Shown here piece by piece: positions 1 through 8,373 of a stretch of 64,000 bases of DNA. Below the pieces are notes generated by a model. It was not told the DNA's origin. It saw only the letters and a list, made by a program, of their open reading frames with translations, and made no database searches. The DNA comes from CAVVKW01 sp963749035 (GTDB lineage: Bacteria; Verrucomicrobiota; Verrucomicrobiia; Chthoniobacterales; JAATET01), in assembly GCA_963749035.1 (NCBI GenBank), contig CAVVKW010000004.1, forward strand, positions 930,001 to 994,000. Direction: 5' to 3'. The stretch's first letter is position 1. Every line of letters starts with the position of its first letter. The translations under genes were made by a program, and so were the position numbers.

Positions 1-1
1 C

Positions 2-304
2 GTCCCGCCGGAACTCACCGACGGGCGGATGGACGTCGGCGTTCTGCCCGCGGACCTTACATTCCGTGCCTCGAACGGTCACGCACTCGTCATTCTGTTC
101 GATCGTCCCGTCCGCCAGCGTTTCGCCGTCGCCCACGTCCGCGACGCGAAAACCGGCGAGAAGCTCACCGAAGATCCGGGCGTCGTTCACGCGGGGAACT
201 CCGTCGCCATCCCGATCCCGCCCCGCACCATCATCGAAGCCGAGTTCGAACTCTACGATCCCGAAGCCCGCATCGTCGAAGCCTGGATTTCGCCCGCGGA
301 ATGA
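2..304 (+). CDS. Hypothetical protein, 3' end only
   Basis: The frame is open from the first complete codon to a TGA, so only the last 100 residues are visible. They alternate hydrophobic and charged residues as in a beta-rich domain and contain no membrane segment. I do not recognise a family. The stop overlaps the ATG of the following membrane glycosyltransferase in an ATGA, so the two are very probably translated together; a role beside that enzyme is inference only. Confidence 0.6.
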   Translation, partial: VPPELTDGRMDVGVLPADLTFRASNGHALVILFDRPVRQRFAVAHVRDAKTGEKLTEDPGVVHAGNSVAIPIPPRTIIEAEFELYDPEARIVEAWISPAE

Positions 305-1818
305 TCTCCTCCCTCCACCCATCTCGCTTCACGAATCCCGCGACCACTCTCGGCCTCGGCGTCATCTTCGCGGCACTCGCCCTCTGGTCCTACACCTTCG
401 CCAACACCTTCCCCGCCGCCTACCACCCGGACGAACCCAGCAAGGCCCGACAGGTCATCGCCGGGGAATACAATTTTCACCACCCCATGCTGATGCTGTC
501 GGCCGCCCGCATCGCCGTCGCCGTCACGGGCGCGGGAGATGACCTCCAGCGCGTGACCCAAGCCGGTCGCTGGGTCTCCGCCAGCTTCACCGCAGCCGCC
601 GTCTTCTGTTTGGTGGTCATGACCGCCCACGTTTACGGCTTCCTCGCCGGCTTCTTCGCGGGCGCGTTCCTCGTCACGAACCACCACCTCTTCGAGCTGG
701 CTCATTACTTCAAGGAAGACCCCGCCCTCCTCCTCGGCGTCAGCGCCTTCTTCCTTGCCCTCGCCCTGTTCGACGAACGTCCCACTCCGCTTCGCGCGAC
801 TTTTCTCGGAATCGGCGTCGGCCTCGCCATTTCGGGAAAATACGTTGGCGTGCTGGTAACCCCGGTCGCGCTGGCCGCCATCGTCCTTCACCGACGGCGG
901 CTTCGCCCGTTCCTCGCGCTCGCCATCGTTCTTGGCGCAGCCCTGGTGACCTTCGCCCTCGCCAATCTCCCGATCGTCCTCAACCCCGCCGGTTTCGCCG
1001 GAGGCTTCGAGCGTGAACTCGACTTCGCCGTCCACGGTCACAAGGGCATCACCCGCGCCATCCCCCACGGCGTGTATGGCGCCGTCTTTCGCGAGTCCAC
1101 CAACCCAATCATCTGGATTCTCCTCATCATCTTCGCGCTCGCGCTGCTCGCCCGCTGGCGCACCGCGCGTCCGTTCGAGTGGATGCTCGCGATCTTCCCG
1201 CTCGCCTTCGCGGTCATCCTCTCGTTCTCGCCAAAAACCCACCACCGCTACTTCCTTCCCGCGACCGGCCTCCTCCTTTCGATGGCCGGCGTCGCCGTCT
1301 GGATCTTGATTCACTACGGGATCCGCCACCAGCCCCGCCGCGTGCAGATCGCGACCACCCTCGTTCTCACCACGCTCCTCGTCGTCGCCGCCGCGATCCA
1401 GATCCCCCACACCCGCGACTACTTCGACGGTTTCTCCAACGACGGGCGTAGCCAACTGGCCGCCTACATCCGCGCAAACATCCCACCCGACTCGATCATC
1501 ATCGCCGATAAACGCACCAGCCTCCGCGAACTCGACCTCCCCAATCCCATCGAGGGCAAACTCTTCGCCGCCGACGTGGGCACGCTCGCCGAACTCCGCG
1601 CGCGCGGCATCACGACCATCGCCGTCGCCGAGGGCGACTACGGCCGATTCTTCCGCGGTAGGCTCAAGCCGACCCAAAAGGGCGCCGATGAATATCAACG
1701 CCGCCGCGAATTCTACGAAAAGCTCTTCGACTCCGGCCACCAACTCCTCGACGTCCCCCCCGGCACCCTCCAATACCTCCAGCCGCACGTCGAACTCTGG
1801 TCCACGGACCCCCCGTAG
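301..1818 (+). CDS. Membrane glycosyltransferase, GT-C / PMT-like
   Basis: A 505-residue protein with about ten hydrophobic helices over residues 15-375 and a soluble C-terminal part of about 120 residues. The first external loop carries HPDEPSKARQ at residues 42-51, the acidic loop typical of GT-C enzymes such as the PMT_2/ArnT group, which move a sugar from a polyprenyl-phosphate carrier onto protein or lipid outside the membrane. Donor and acceptor cannot be read from sequence. It is coupled by ATGA to the upstream frame. Three further large GT-C-like proteins lie at 41.0-54.2 kb, which suggests active surface glycosylation. A polysaccharide rather than protein acceptor is equally possible. 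Confidence 0.8.
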   Translation: MISSLHPSRFTNPATTLGLGVIFAALALWSYTFANTFPAAYHPDEPSKARQVIAGEYNFHHPMLMLSAARIAVAVTGAGDDLQRVTQAGRWVSASFTAAAVFCLVVMTAHVYGFLAGFFAGAFLVTNHHLFELAHYFKEDPALLLGVSAFFLALALFDERPTPLRATFLGIGVGLAISGKYVGVLVTPVALAAIVLHRRRLRPFLALAIVLGAALVTFALANLPIVLNPAGFAGGFERELDFAVHGHKGITRAIPHGVYGAVFRESTNPIIWILLIIFALALLARWRTARPFEWMLAIFPLAFAVILSFSPKTHHRYFLPATGLLLSMAGVAVWILIHYGIRHQPRRVQIATTLVLTTLLVVAAAIQIPHTRDYFDGFSNDGRSQLAAYIRANIPPDSIIIADKRTSLRELDLPNPIEGKLFAADVGTLAELRARGITTIAVAEGDYGRFFRGRLKPTQKGADEYQRRREFYEKLFDSGHQLLDVPPGTLQYLQPHVELWSTDPP

Positions 1819-1877
1819 TTTCGCCCAATCGCCTCGCCGTTAAATTTGCGGGATCAAGGGCTCGAAATTCCTTGCGC

Positions 1878-1893
1878 CCACAAGATATTGTGT
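1878..1893 (+). promoter_or_regulatory. NrdR-box-like operator before nrdR
   Basis: The 16-base site CCACAAGATATTGTGT agrees with the NrdR box (acaCwAtATaTwGtgt) at nearly every core position and is close to an inverted repeat. It ends about 31 bases before the nrdR ATG. Normal targets of NrdR are ribonucleotide reductase genes; a single box here suggests autoregulation. NrdR usually binds paired boxes and I see no second copy. Confidence 0.5.
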
Positions 1894-1924
1894 CAATTTC
1901 CGACGCAGCCACGTCCGGCACACT

Positions 1925-2419
1925 ATGCGTTGTCCCAAGTGCGGTTCCCTCGAAGATAAGGTGATTGATTCCCGCCTCTCGAAGGAAGGCTCCTCGATTC
2001 GCCGCCGACGCGAGTGCATCGACTGCGAATCCCGCTTCACGACTTACGAGGAAGTCGAACGCGTTGAACTCCGGGTCGTCAAACGCGACGGACGCCACGA
2101 GCCCTTCGATCGCCACAAACTCCTCAACAGCTTCCTCAAAGCCTGTGAGAAGCGCCCCATCAGTATCGACGTCATCGAGCGTTCGGCCGACACGATCCAG
2201 AACGAATTCGAGACCGCCCAGGAACGCGAGGTCAACACGCGGCAGGTCGGCCTCCGCGTCATGCAGACCTTGCACGACCTCGACCCCGTCGCCTACGTCC
2301 GTTACGCCAGCGTCTATCGCGAATTTCAGGAAATCGGCGACTTCATCGACGAGATCCAATCCTTCGGTAAACACTCCCGCAAAGTCCCCGCCCAACCCGA
2401 GCTCTTTTCCGCCTCGTGA
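1925..2419 (+). CDS. nrdR: Transcriptional repressor NrdR
   Basis: A 164-residue protein of normal NrdR length. The N-terminal zinc ribbon has CPKC at residues 3-6 and CIDC at 31-34, followed by the Arg-rich and RFTTYEEVE segments typical of the family, then an ATP-cone over about residues 48-138. NrdR senses ATP/dATP through the cone and represses ribonucleotide reductase operons. A NrdR-box-like palindrome lies just upstream. The stop overlaps the GTG start of the next gene (GTGA), so the neighbour is probably co-translated. No reductase gene is in the window. Confidence 0.97.
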   Translation: MRCPKCGSLEDKVIDSRLSKEGSSIRRRRECIDCESRFTTYEEVERVELRVVKRDGRHEPFDRHKLLNSFLKACEKRPISIDVIERSADTIQNEFETAQEREVNTRQVGLRVMQTLHDLDPVAYVRYASVYREFQEIGDFIDEIQSFGKHSRKVPAQPELFSAS

Positions 2420-2976
2420 TCGCGCTGAAGGACAATCTCCCCCTCGTCCGATTCGATAATGGTCAAGTCATGGCCTTCCAAAGTTCCTGGCTCGCCCGTG
2501 GCCTCGCTCTCGCCGCCGCCCAAGCCGGCTACGAACGCTGGTGGCTCGCGGCTCACGTGACCCAAAGCGTCATGAATTATCTCGAGCAGGATTTCCCCGA
2601 CCCGACCGTCGATACCACCCGCCTTCGCACCGCCGTCCAATCCGTCCTCCGCGTCATCGGTTACCCCGACATCGCCGACCAGTTCCGCCCGCTCCCCCCG
2701 CCCATCCATCTCTCCCTCGCCTCTCTCGCCCACGAGGCCGGCTCCGGCTACGAACTCACGTTCTTTAAGCTCCTCCGCGAACGCCTCCGCGAAATCATCG
2801 AATCAAACACCCTCCAGGCCGAACTCCGCGACCTCCGCCCCTGCGTGAAAGTCCTCCGCTCCGCGAAGATCTGGCGCCGCGATTGCTCGGGTCTCCACAC
2901 CGAAATCGTTCACTTCGTTCACGAGTCCCTCGACGAGAGCCATCGCGCCCGGGAACTCCAGCTCCAGCTCACGTAG
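2416..2976 (+). CDS. Unknown protein translationally coupled to nrdR
   Basis: A 186-residue soluble protein starting at GTG inside the nrdR stop (GTGA). Residues 10-95 read VRFDNGQVMAFQ, then helices, then a segment ending VLRVIGYPDIADQF. That layout resembles an ATP-cone (basic start, amphipathic helices, final V..VL...GY..IA..F), but the VxKRDG-type signature is absent, so it would be a degenerate cone or simply another helical domain. The rest is charged and helical, with two Cys near residues 147 and 160. I do not recognise a named family. Tight coupling suggests a partner or modulator of NrdR, which is inference. Confidence 0.8.
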   Translation: MIALKDNLPLVRFDNGQVMAFQSSWLARGLALAAAQAGYERWWLAAHVTQSVMNYLEQDFPDPTVDTTRLRTAVQSVLRVIGYPDIADQFRPLPPPIHLSLASLAHEAGSGYELTFFKLLRERLREIIESNTLQAELRDLRPCVKVLRSAKIWRRDCSGLHTEIVHFVHESLDESHRARELQLQLT

Positions 2977-2993
2977 CGGATCGAACCAACGTC

Positions 2994-3326
2994 ATGACGC
3001 TCTTCGAAAAAATCATCGCCTGCGAAATCCCCGCCGACATCGTCCACGAAGACGATCTCTGCCTCGCCTTCCGCGACATCTCGCCGCAGGCCCCGACCCA
3101 CATTCTCGTCGTTCCGAAGAACCCCGTCGCGCGCCTCGCCGCCGCCGACGACCCCGCCCTCCTCGGCCACCTCCTCTCTACCGTCGCGCTGATCGCGAGG
3201 ACCGAAGGCGTCGCCAAATCCGGTTACCGCGTCGTCATCAACAACGGGCCGGACGGCGGCGAAACCATTCCCCATCTCCACGTTCACCTTCTGGCCGGCC
3301 GGCCGCTCACCTGGCCCCCGGGCTGA
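2994..3326 (+). CDS. HIT family protein (HinT-like nucleotide hydrolase)
   Basis: A 110-residue protein with the histidine triad HLHVH at residues 94-98, the N-terminal FEKIIACEIPADIVHEDD block and the ISPQAPTHILVVPK block of HinT-type proteins. These are small cytosolic dimers that hydrolyse purine nucleoside phosphoramidates, with the middle His as nucleophile. ATG at 2994 was chosen because similarity begins exactly there; the frame upstream is Arg/Pro-rich and not protein-like. It starts 17 bases after the preceding stop. Confidence 0.95.
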   Translation: MTLFEKIIACEIPADIVHEDDLCLAFRDISPQAPTHILVVPKNPVARLAAADDPALLGHLLSTVALIARTEGVAKSGYRVVINNGPDGGETIPHLHVHLLAGRPLTWPPG

Positions 3327-3418
3327 TCCGCCACCCGCTAAAACCTTCCCTCCCAGCCGCAACCCTGCGAGCTTCCCGCAGTGTGACGAACCCGAACGCA
3401 GGCGACACCCACATTGAC

Positions 3419-3480
3419 TCTGCGCCTCCGCGGCTCAGCGTGAGATCAAAATCCCTTCGCGTCTTCGCGCCTTCGCGTGA
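3419..3480 (+). repeat. Dispersed period-8 repeat, copy 1
   Basis: Bipartite element between the HIT gene and the ABC operon. An arm of degenerate TCTGCGCC octamers (3419-3443) ends TGA; a second arm of three CTTCGCGY octamers (3455-3478) ends TGA. Four related copies occur in the window, near 13.9, 24.0, 30.2 and 46.9 kb, all in the same orientation. Confidence 0.85.
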
Positions 3481-3498
3481 GACGTCATTCCTCGCGTA

Positions 3499-4443
3499 AT
3501 GTCCGCCACCCCGGTCATCTCCGTTCGCGATCTCCACCGTTCCTTCGCCGACGTCCACGCCGTCCGGGGAATTTCGTTCGACGTCCTTCCCGGACAAGTC
3601 GTCGGCTTCATCGGAGCCAATGGTGCCGGCAAGACGACCACCATGCGGATGATGGCCACCCTCGACCTCCCGACCGCCGGCACGATCGTGGTCGATGGAA
3701 GCGACGTTGTGAGCGAACCGGCCACCGCCCGTCGCCGCATCGGCTGGATGCCCGACGCCTACGGCCACTACGACCACACCACCGTTTTCGAATACCTCGA
3801 CTTTTTCGCTCGCTCCTACGGCTACTCCAGCACCGATCGCGCCCGGCGCGTCGACGACGTCATGACGTTTGCGGACCTCCATCCGATCGCCGACCGCATG
3901 ATGGACAAACTCTCCAAGGGCATGGGTCAACGTCTCAGCCTTGGCCGAACTCTCCTCCACGATCCCGCCGTCCTCATTCTCGACGAGCCCGCCGCCGGAC
4001 TCGATCCCAAGGCGCGGGTCGAATTCAAAAACCTCGTCCGCCTCCTCGCCGCCGAGGGCAAGACGATCTTCATCAGTTCCCACATCCTCTCCGAGCTCGC
4101 CGAGATGTGCGATACGCTCCTCTTCATCGACGCCGGGCATATCGTCCACCACGGCTCGGCCGACAGCCTCCTCGAAGATACCGCGACCACCGCGCAGATC
4201 GACGTCCGAGTCCACGGCGATCCGGAAGCCCTCGCCCGCTGGGTCGCCGTCAACCCCGAAGTCTCGCTCATCGAAACCCGTCGCGAAGGTGCCCGGCTGG
4301 CGTTCGAACGCGCCGACCCGGAATCCCTCGCCGCCGCCCTCCGCAAAATGATCACCGACGGCGTCCCCGTCACCGACTTTCACCGGGAGAACCGGCGCCT
4401 CGAAGACGCCTTCGTCGACATCCTCAAAAAGGTCCAGCCATGA
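3499..4443 (+). CDS. ABC transporter ATP-binding protein
   Basis: A 314-residue ATPase with Walker A GANGAGKT at 39-46, signature LSKGMGQR at 138-145, Walker B/D-loop LILDEPAAGLD at 159-169 and an H-loop SSH near 193-195. The variant signature LSKGM(K/G)QR is usual in the CcmA/GldA-like group that pairs with one membrane protein. The last 100 residues form the accessory domain of that group. Its stop overlaps the ATG of the permease (ATGA), so the pair is one exporter. The downstream DUF58 and BatA genes suggest an envelope role similar to Gld-type systems. Confidence 0.93.
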   Translation: MSATPVISVRDLHRSFADVHAVRGISFDVLPGQVVGFIGANGAGKTTTMRMMATLDLPTAGTIVVDGSDVVSEPATARRRIGWMPDAYGHYDHTTVFEYLDFFARSYGYSSTDRARRVDDVMTFADLHPIADRMMDKLSKGMGQRLSLGRTLLHDPAVLILDEPAAGLDPKARVEFKNLVRLLAAEGKTIFISSHILSELAEMCDTLLFIDAGHIVHHGSADSLLEDTATTAQIDVRVHGDPEALARWVAVNPEVSLIETRREGARLAFERADPESLAAALRKMITDGVPVTDFHRENRRLEDAFVDILKKVQP

Positions 4444-5903
4444 CGACGCCCGCCGCACCTCCGGCCCTCCCAATCACCAACCCCCTCGACTTCAGCGATC
4501 GCCTCAGTCCCATCATCGTCAAGGAGCTCCGCCAGGGCCTTCGGACCAAGGTTTTCGTATCTCTCTTCATCATCGTCCAGGCCCTCATGAGTCTGACGAT
4601 CATCATCAGCCTCGTCGCCGCCGCCAACCAGATCGACGCCAGCACCGGCAGCAGCTTCTTCTGGATGATGATCGGTATTCCCGTCGTCTTCATCCTGCCG
4701 TTCCGCGGCTTCAACAGCGTCGGTGCCGAGATGAAGGGGGGCACCCTCGACCTTGTCCTCCTCACCCGACTCTCCGCGCGCCGCATCGTCTTCGGCAAGT
4801 GGTTGGCGATCGTCGCGCAGACCGCCCTCTTCGTCTGCGCGGTGCTCCCGTATGTCGTCCTTCGTTATTTTCTCGGCGGGGTCAACCTCACCGACGAACT
4901 CATTGGATTGGTCTGGATGCTCTTCTCGTCCGCCATCCTCACCGCCGTTGCCGTCGGGATGTCGCCCTATCAGAACCGCGTCACCCGCGTCCTTTTCTGG
5001 CTCGGAATCATTTTCCTCGCCCAAGCCTCCTTCCCTCTTCTGCTCTTCTTGGGTTTTGGGAATACCGCCGTCCTGGCTGGCGGTGCGGCATTGGATTGGA
5101 CCCTCTGGGCCGTCCTCCCCGCGTTCGGCATTCTCCTTCTGCTGCTCATGCTGGAGGTGGGTGCGTCGAAAATTGCACCCGAAGCCGAGAATCATTCAGC
5201 CGGGATCCGCCTAATTGCCGCTCTCCTCCTTCTCATTGCCGCGCTCTTCACCGTCCTCGATTCTTCCATCGCGATCGGCGTCACGATCGCGGCCTTCGCC
5301 ATCGGCTACCTCGTTCTCGCCGCTTCACTTGCCGAACGCGTTCGTCTCAACGCTGGCCTCTACCGCCCGTTCGCCGAGCGAGGCATCCTCGGCCGCCTCG
5401 CCGGTCGATTGCTCAGTCCCGGCTGGCCATCCGGCACTCTGTTCTCTCTCGTTTTTACCGCCACGACCGCCATTCTCCTCAGTCGGCTTGGCGTTTTTTC
5501 CACCAACGAGATCACCGCAACATTTCTTGCAGCCGTCGGCGCCCTCCTGCTCCCGGCGGCCCTCATCCGCGCCTTCCTCCCCAACACCAAACGTTTCCTC
5601 ACCTATTACGTTTCCGTTCAGATCGTCGGCATCGTCGTCGCTTTGGTCGTCATGATCCTCGACAGCATCTTTGACAGTTTTGCGATCGAGATCATCGCCT
5701 TCTTTCCGACCAGCGGATTAATGGTCGCTCTCTTCACCCAGTTTCGGGACAGCGACCCACTCGTGCTTTGTGTCAGCTACGGAGTCATCATCGCGCTCAG
5801 CGCAGGAATGCTCCTCGAACGTTCGCGTTCTGCCTGGGCGGAGATACGAAAACTCGAACGCTCGACACCGGCAGCGTCCACCCCGGAAGGATCCACGCCC
5901 TGA
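4440..5903 (+). CDS. ABC transporter permease (ABC-2 type)
   Basis: A 487-residue membrane protein. After a short cytoplasmic start with PIIVKELRQGLRTK at about residues 22-35, roughly twelve hydrophobic helices follow. The IVKELRQ..R block and a GGTLDLVLLTRLSARRIVFGK coupling region near residues 100-120 are typical of ABC-2 permeases. It overlaps the ATPase gene by four bases. The frame is open farther upstream, but that part lies in the ATPase gene and is Arg/Pro-rich, so ATG at 4440 is the start. The substrate is unknown. Confidence 0.9.
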   Translation: MTTPAAPPALPITNPLDFSDRLSPIIVKELRQGLRTKVFVSLFIIVQALMSLTIIISLVAAANQIDASTGSSFFWMMIGIPVVFILPFRGFNSVGAEMKGGTLDLVLLTRLSARRIVFGKWLAIVAQTALFVCAVLPYVVLRYFLGGVNLTDELIGLVWMLFSSAILTAVAVGMSPYQNRVTRVLFWLGIIFLAQASFPLLLFLGFGNTAVLAGGAALDWTLWAVLPAFGILLLLLMLEVGASKIAPEAENHSAGIRLIAALLLLIAALFTVLDSSIAIGVTIAAFAIGYLVLAASLAERVRLNAGLYRPFAERGILGRLAGRLLSPGWPSGTLFSLVFTATTAILLSRLGVFSTNEITATFLAAVGALLLPAALIRAFLPNTKRFLTYYVSVQIVGIVVALVVMILDSIFDSFAIEIIAFFPTSGLMVALFTQFRDSDPLVLCVSYGVIIALSAGMLLERSRSAWAEIRKLERSTPAASTPEGSTP

Positions 5904-6745
5904 AAGCTTCCCAAGGCAACAGCCACGCCAAAGCTCACGCGAACGCCCGCGCCGCCGCCCAGCTCTGGTCACTCCCGTTCCGCAACCGGGCCTGGCGCGG
6001 CACGACCGGCTCGTTCGCGGGTGCCGGGATCGGCAGTTCGATCGACTTTCAAGACCACCGCCAATACCTCCCGGGCGACGACCCGCGCTACATCGATTGG
6101 TCGGCCTACGCGCGCACCGGCCATTACTCGATGAAGCTTTACCGCGAGGAATCCAGCCCATCGGTCGATCTCATCGTCGACACCTCGGCCTCCATGAACA
6201 CCGGGGAGGCCAAACGCGAGCGAACGCTGGATTTAGTTTTCTTCGCCGTTGAAAGCGCCCTTCACGCCGGCTGCGGCACCCGATGCTTCACGACCGATCC
6301 CCGCCGACCCTGGCCGCTGGAATCCATTCTCGCCCATCAACCTCCCCTCGATCCGACCGCCGACTTCAATCTTTCCGCCCTCCCGTTCCGCGGCGGATCT
6401 CTCCGCGTCCTCATCTCCGATCTCCTTTTCCCGGGCGATCCCGACCCCCACCTCACCGCGTTGGCCGCAAACCGGGGACGCGCCGTCATTCTTGCTCCCT
6501 TCGCCGCCAGCGAGAAGGAACCGGACTGGAGCGGAAACATGGATCTCGTCGATTGCGAACACCGCGACGTGCGCAAGCAACACGTCTCCCCCGCCCTCCT
6601 GGACCGCTACCGCGCTGCCTATCACCGGCACTTCGATCTTTGGCTCGACGCCTCGCAGCGCCACTCCGTTCGCCTCGCGCGGATCTCGACCGACGGCGAC
6701 CTCGTCACTGCGTTGAAAACCCAGACCGCCCTCGATCTTCTTTGA
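5900..6745 (+). CDS. DUF58 domain protein
   Basis: A protein of about 281 residues with the DUF58 hallmark YLPGDDPRYIDWSAYAR and then a vWA-like fold whose metal site reads DTSASM. DUF58 proteins are normally encoded with MoxR ATPases and BatA-type proteins. The start is unusual: no ATG, GTG or TTG fits near the upstream stop, while CTG at 5900 overlaps that stop (CTGA) and follows GGAAGGA by about nine bases. A start farther upstream would give an Arg-rich extension inside the permease gene. The domain call is firm; the exact start is not. Confidence 0.85.
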   Translation: MKASQGNSHAKAHANARAAAQLWSLPFRNRAWRGTTGSFAGAGIGSSIDFQDHRQYLPGDDPRYIDWSAYARTGHYSMKLYREESSPSVDLIVDTSASMNTGEAKRERTLDLVFFAVESALHAGCGTRCFTTDPRRPWPLESILAHQPPLDPTADFNLSALPFRGGSLRVLISDLLFPGDPDPHLTALAANRGRAVILAPFAASEKEPDWSGNMDLVDCEHRDVRKQHVSPALLDRYRAAYHRHFDLWLDASQRHSVRLARISTDGDLVTALKTQTALDLL

Positions 6746-8373
6746 CCGCGCCGACGTTTGCCAATCTCGCTGGCCTCTGGGCGCTGCTCGCCATCCCCGC
6801 GATCCTCGCGATCCACTTTCTTCAACGACGCTCCCGCCGCGCCGTCGTTTCGACCCGCTTCCTGCTCGACTCCCTGACCCCGGTCAGCGCGACCGGGCGC
6901 CGCTTCGAGCACCTGCGCAATTCGGCCAACCTTTGGCTTCAGCTCCTCGCCGTCCTTCTCGTCACGTGGCTACTCCTTCAGCCGCGCTGGCTCCGCCCGG
7001 ATTCCCACCAAACCATTGTTCTCGTCGTCGACAGTTCGCTCTCAATGGCGGCGTTTCGCTCCGAGATCGATAACGCGATTTCCACCGTCCTACCCGACCT
7101 CGCGGACACCGCAGCCTCGACGGAATGGATTGCCATCGAGTCCAACCCCGACTCGCCCCCCGTTTACAGCGGCCGATCCCTCGCCGAACTCCGCTCGGCT
7201 TTCGACGAATGGCAACCCGACCTCGGTTCGCACGACTTTGCCCCCGCCCTCCGACTCGCCCGCTCTCTCGCCCGCGATCCTGGAACCATCCTCTTCCTCA
7301 GCGACAGACCGTCCGACCTCCCACCGACCGTCACCCAGGTCAACGTGGGGCGCCCGATCCCGAACGTCGGCTGGATTGGTCTCCAAACGGACGACGAGAC
7401 GTTCACCGCGCTCATCCAGAACCACGGCAAATCCCCCGTCGACACCGCGTGGCAGATTGCGGGATCACCAGATCCCCCGACCCCCGTCCAGCTCGAACCC
7501 GGTGAAATTCGTTCCATTCGCGGATCGTTCGCCGACTCGGATCGCCTCACCCTCACCCTTCCCGAGGATCAGTTCCCCGTCGACAACACCCTTCCCATCG
7601 TGCGCCCTTTGGCCAAAGAACTGCGCATTCGCTGGCCCGCCGACTCCCAGCTCGCCGAGTATTTCGCCCGGATCTCGGATAGCTTCGAGAATACCCGACG
7701 CACCCCCGAACAGGCCGACCTCACGCTTGCCACCTACAGCACTCTCGCGCCGACACCCGTCGCTCCCTCGTCGATCACGTTCGTGACCGATCCCGCCCCA
7801 CCCAGCTCGGTCGCCCCGGGCACCATCACCGCCGAAAACCACCCGCTCGTCGCCGACCTGAATTGGCGCAGTCTCCTCGTCCGCGACAGCTTCACCGTCC
7901 CCCCCCGGGAAGGCGACGAGCCGCTGCTCTGGATTGCCGACCGCCCCCTCGTCTTCCTTCGCGACCAGGCACTCGTCATCAACTTCGACATCCGACATTC
8001 CAACGCCGAGCGCCTCCCTGCCTTCGTCATTCTTCTCAACCGCTACGCCGAATCGCTTCGCCAACAAAGACTCGCCTTCCACCGCGAAAACTTTGAGCTC
8101 AGCCAGCCGCTCGCCGTTGATTCCGACTCCCGGATCTCCCCGTCACGCCCGGCCTTCTTCCAAATCGCCCCCGACGACATCCCCCTCCTCGACGGAGCCT
8201 CCCACTTCGCCGATCCACGCGAAGCCGACTTCGCCGACGCCGCGACCTCGTCGACCATTTCAGAAACTCAAACCGCCCTCCTGACTCGAAACACCGAGCA
8301 GGACCTCCTCACTCCGGTCTGGCTCCTACTCCTTGGGGCCGTCACGATCGGGACCTGGGTCCGACGGGCCTAA
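6742..8373 (+). CDS. BatA-like membrane protein with vWA domain
   Basis: A 543-residue protein starting at TTG that overlaps the DUF58 stop (TTGA). Residues 5-80 match the BatA N-terminal domain: a helix, HFLQRRSRRAVVSTRFLL, then a second helix. A vWA domain follows with metal-site DSSLSM, then a long beta-rich region and a final membrane helix ending in RRA. Proteins of this type sit in the inner membrane with most of the chain outside. It is the last gene of the ABC-DUF58-BatA operon and overlaps the convergent gene on the other strand by four bases. Confidence 0.88.
   Translation: MTAPTFANLAGLWALLAIPAILAIHFLQRRSRRAVVSTRFLLDSLTPVSATGRRFEHLRNSANLWLQLLAVLLVTWLLLQPRWLRPDSHQTIVLVVDSSLSMAAFRSEIDNAISTVLPDLADTAASTEWIAIESNPDSPPVYSGRSLAELRSAFDEWQPDLGSHDFAPALRLARSLARDPGTILFLSDRPSDLPPTVTQVNVGRPIPNVGWIGLQTDDETFTALIQNHGKSPVDTAWQIAGSPDPPTPVQLEPGEIRSIRGSFADSDRLTLTLPEDQFPVDNTLPIVRPLAKELRIRWPADSQLAEYFARISDSFENTRRTPEQADLTLATYSTLAPTPVAPSSITFVTDPAPPSSVAPGTITAENHPLVADLNWRSLLVRDSFTVPPREGDEPLLWIADRPLVFLRDQALVINFDIRHSNAERLPAFVILLNRYAESLRQQRLAFHRENFELSQPLAVDSDSRISPSRPAFFQIAPDDIPLLDGASHFADPREADFADAATSSTISETQTALLTRNTEQDLLTPVWLLLLGAVTIGTWVRRA

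Noticed and set aside
253..1788. Long open frame on the minus strand, 511 codons
   Set aside because: It lies antisense to the membrane glycosyltransferase, is Gly/Glu/Asp/Arg-rich with no hydrophobic core or known motif, and reflects the lack of stops in GC-rich DNA.
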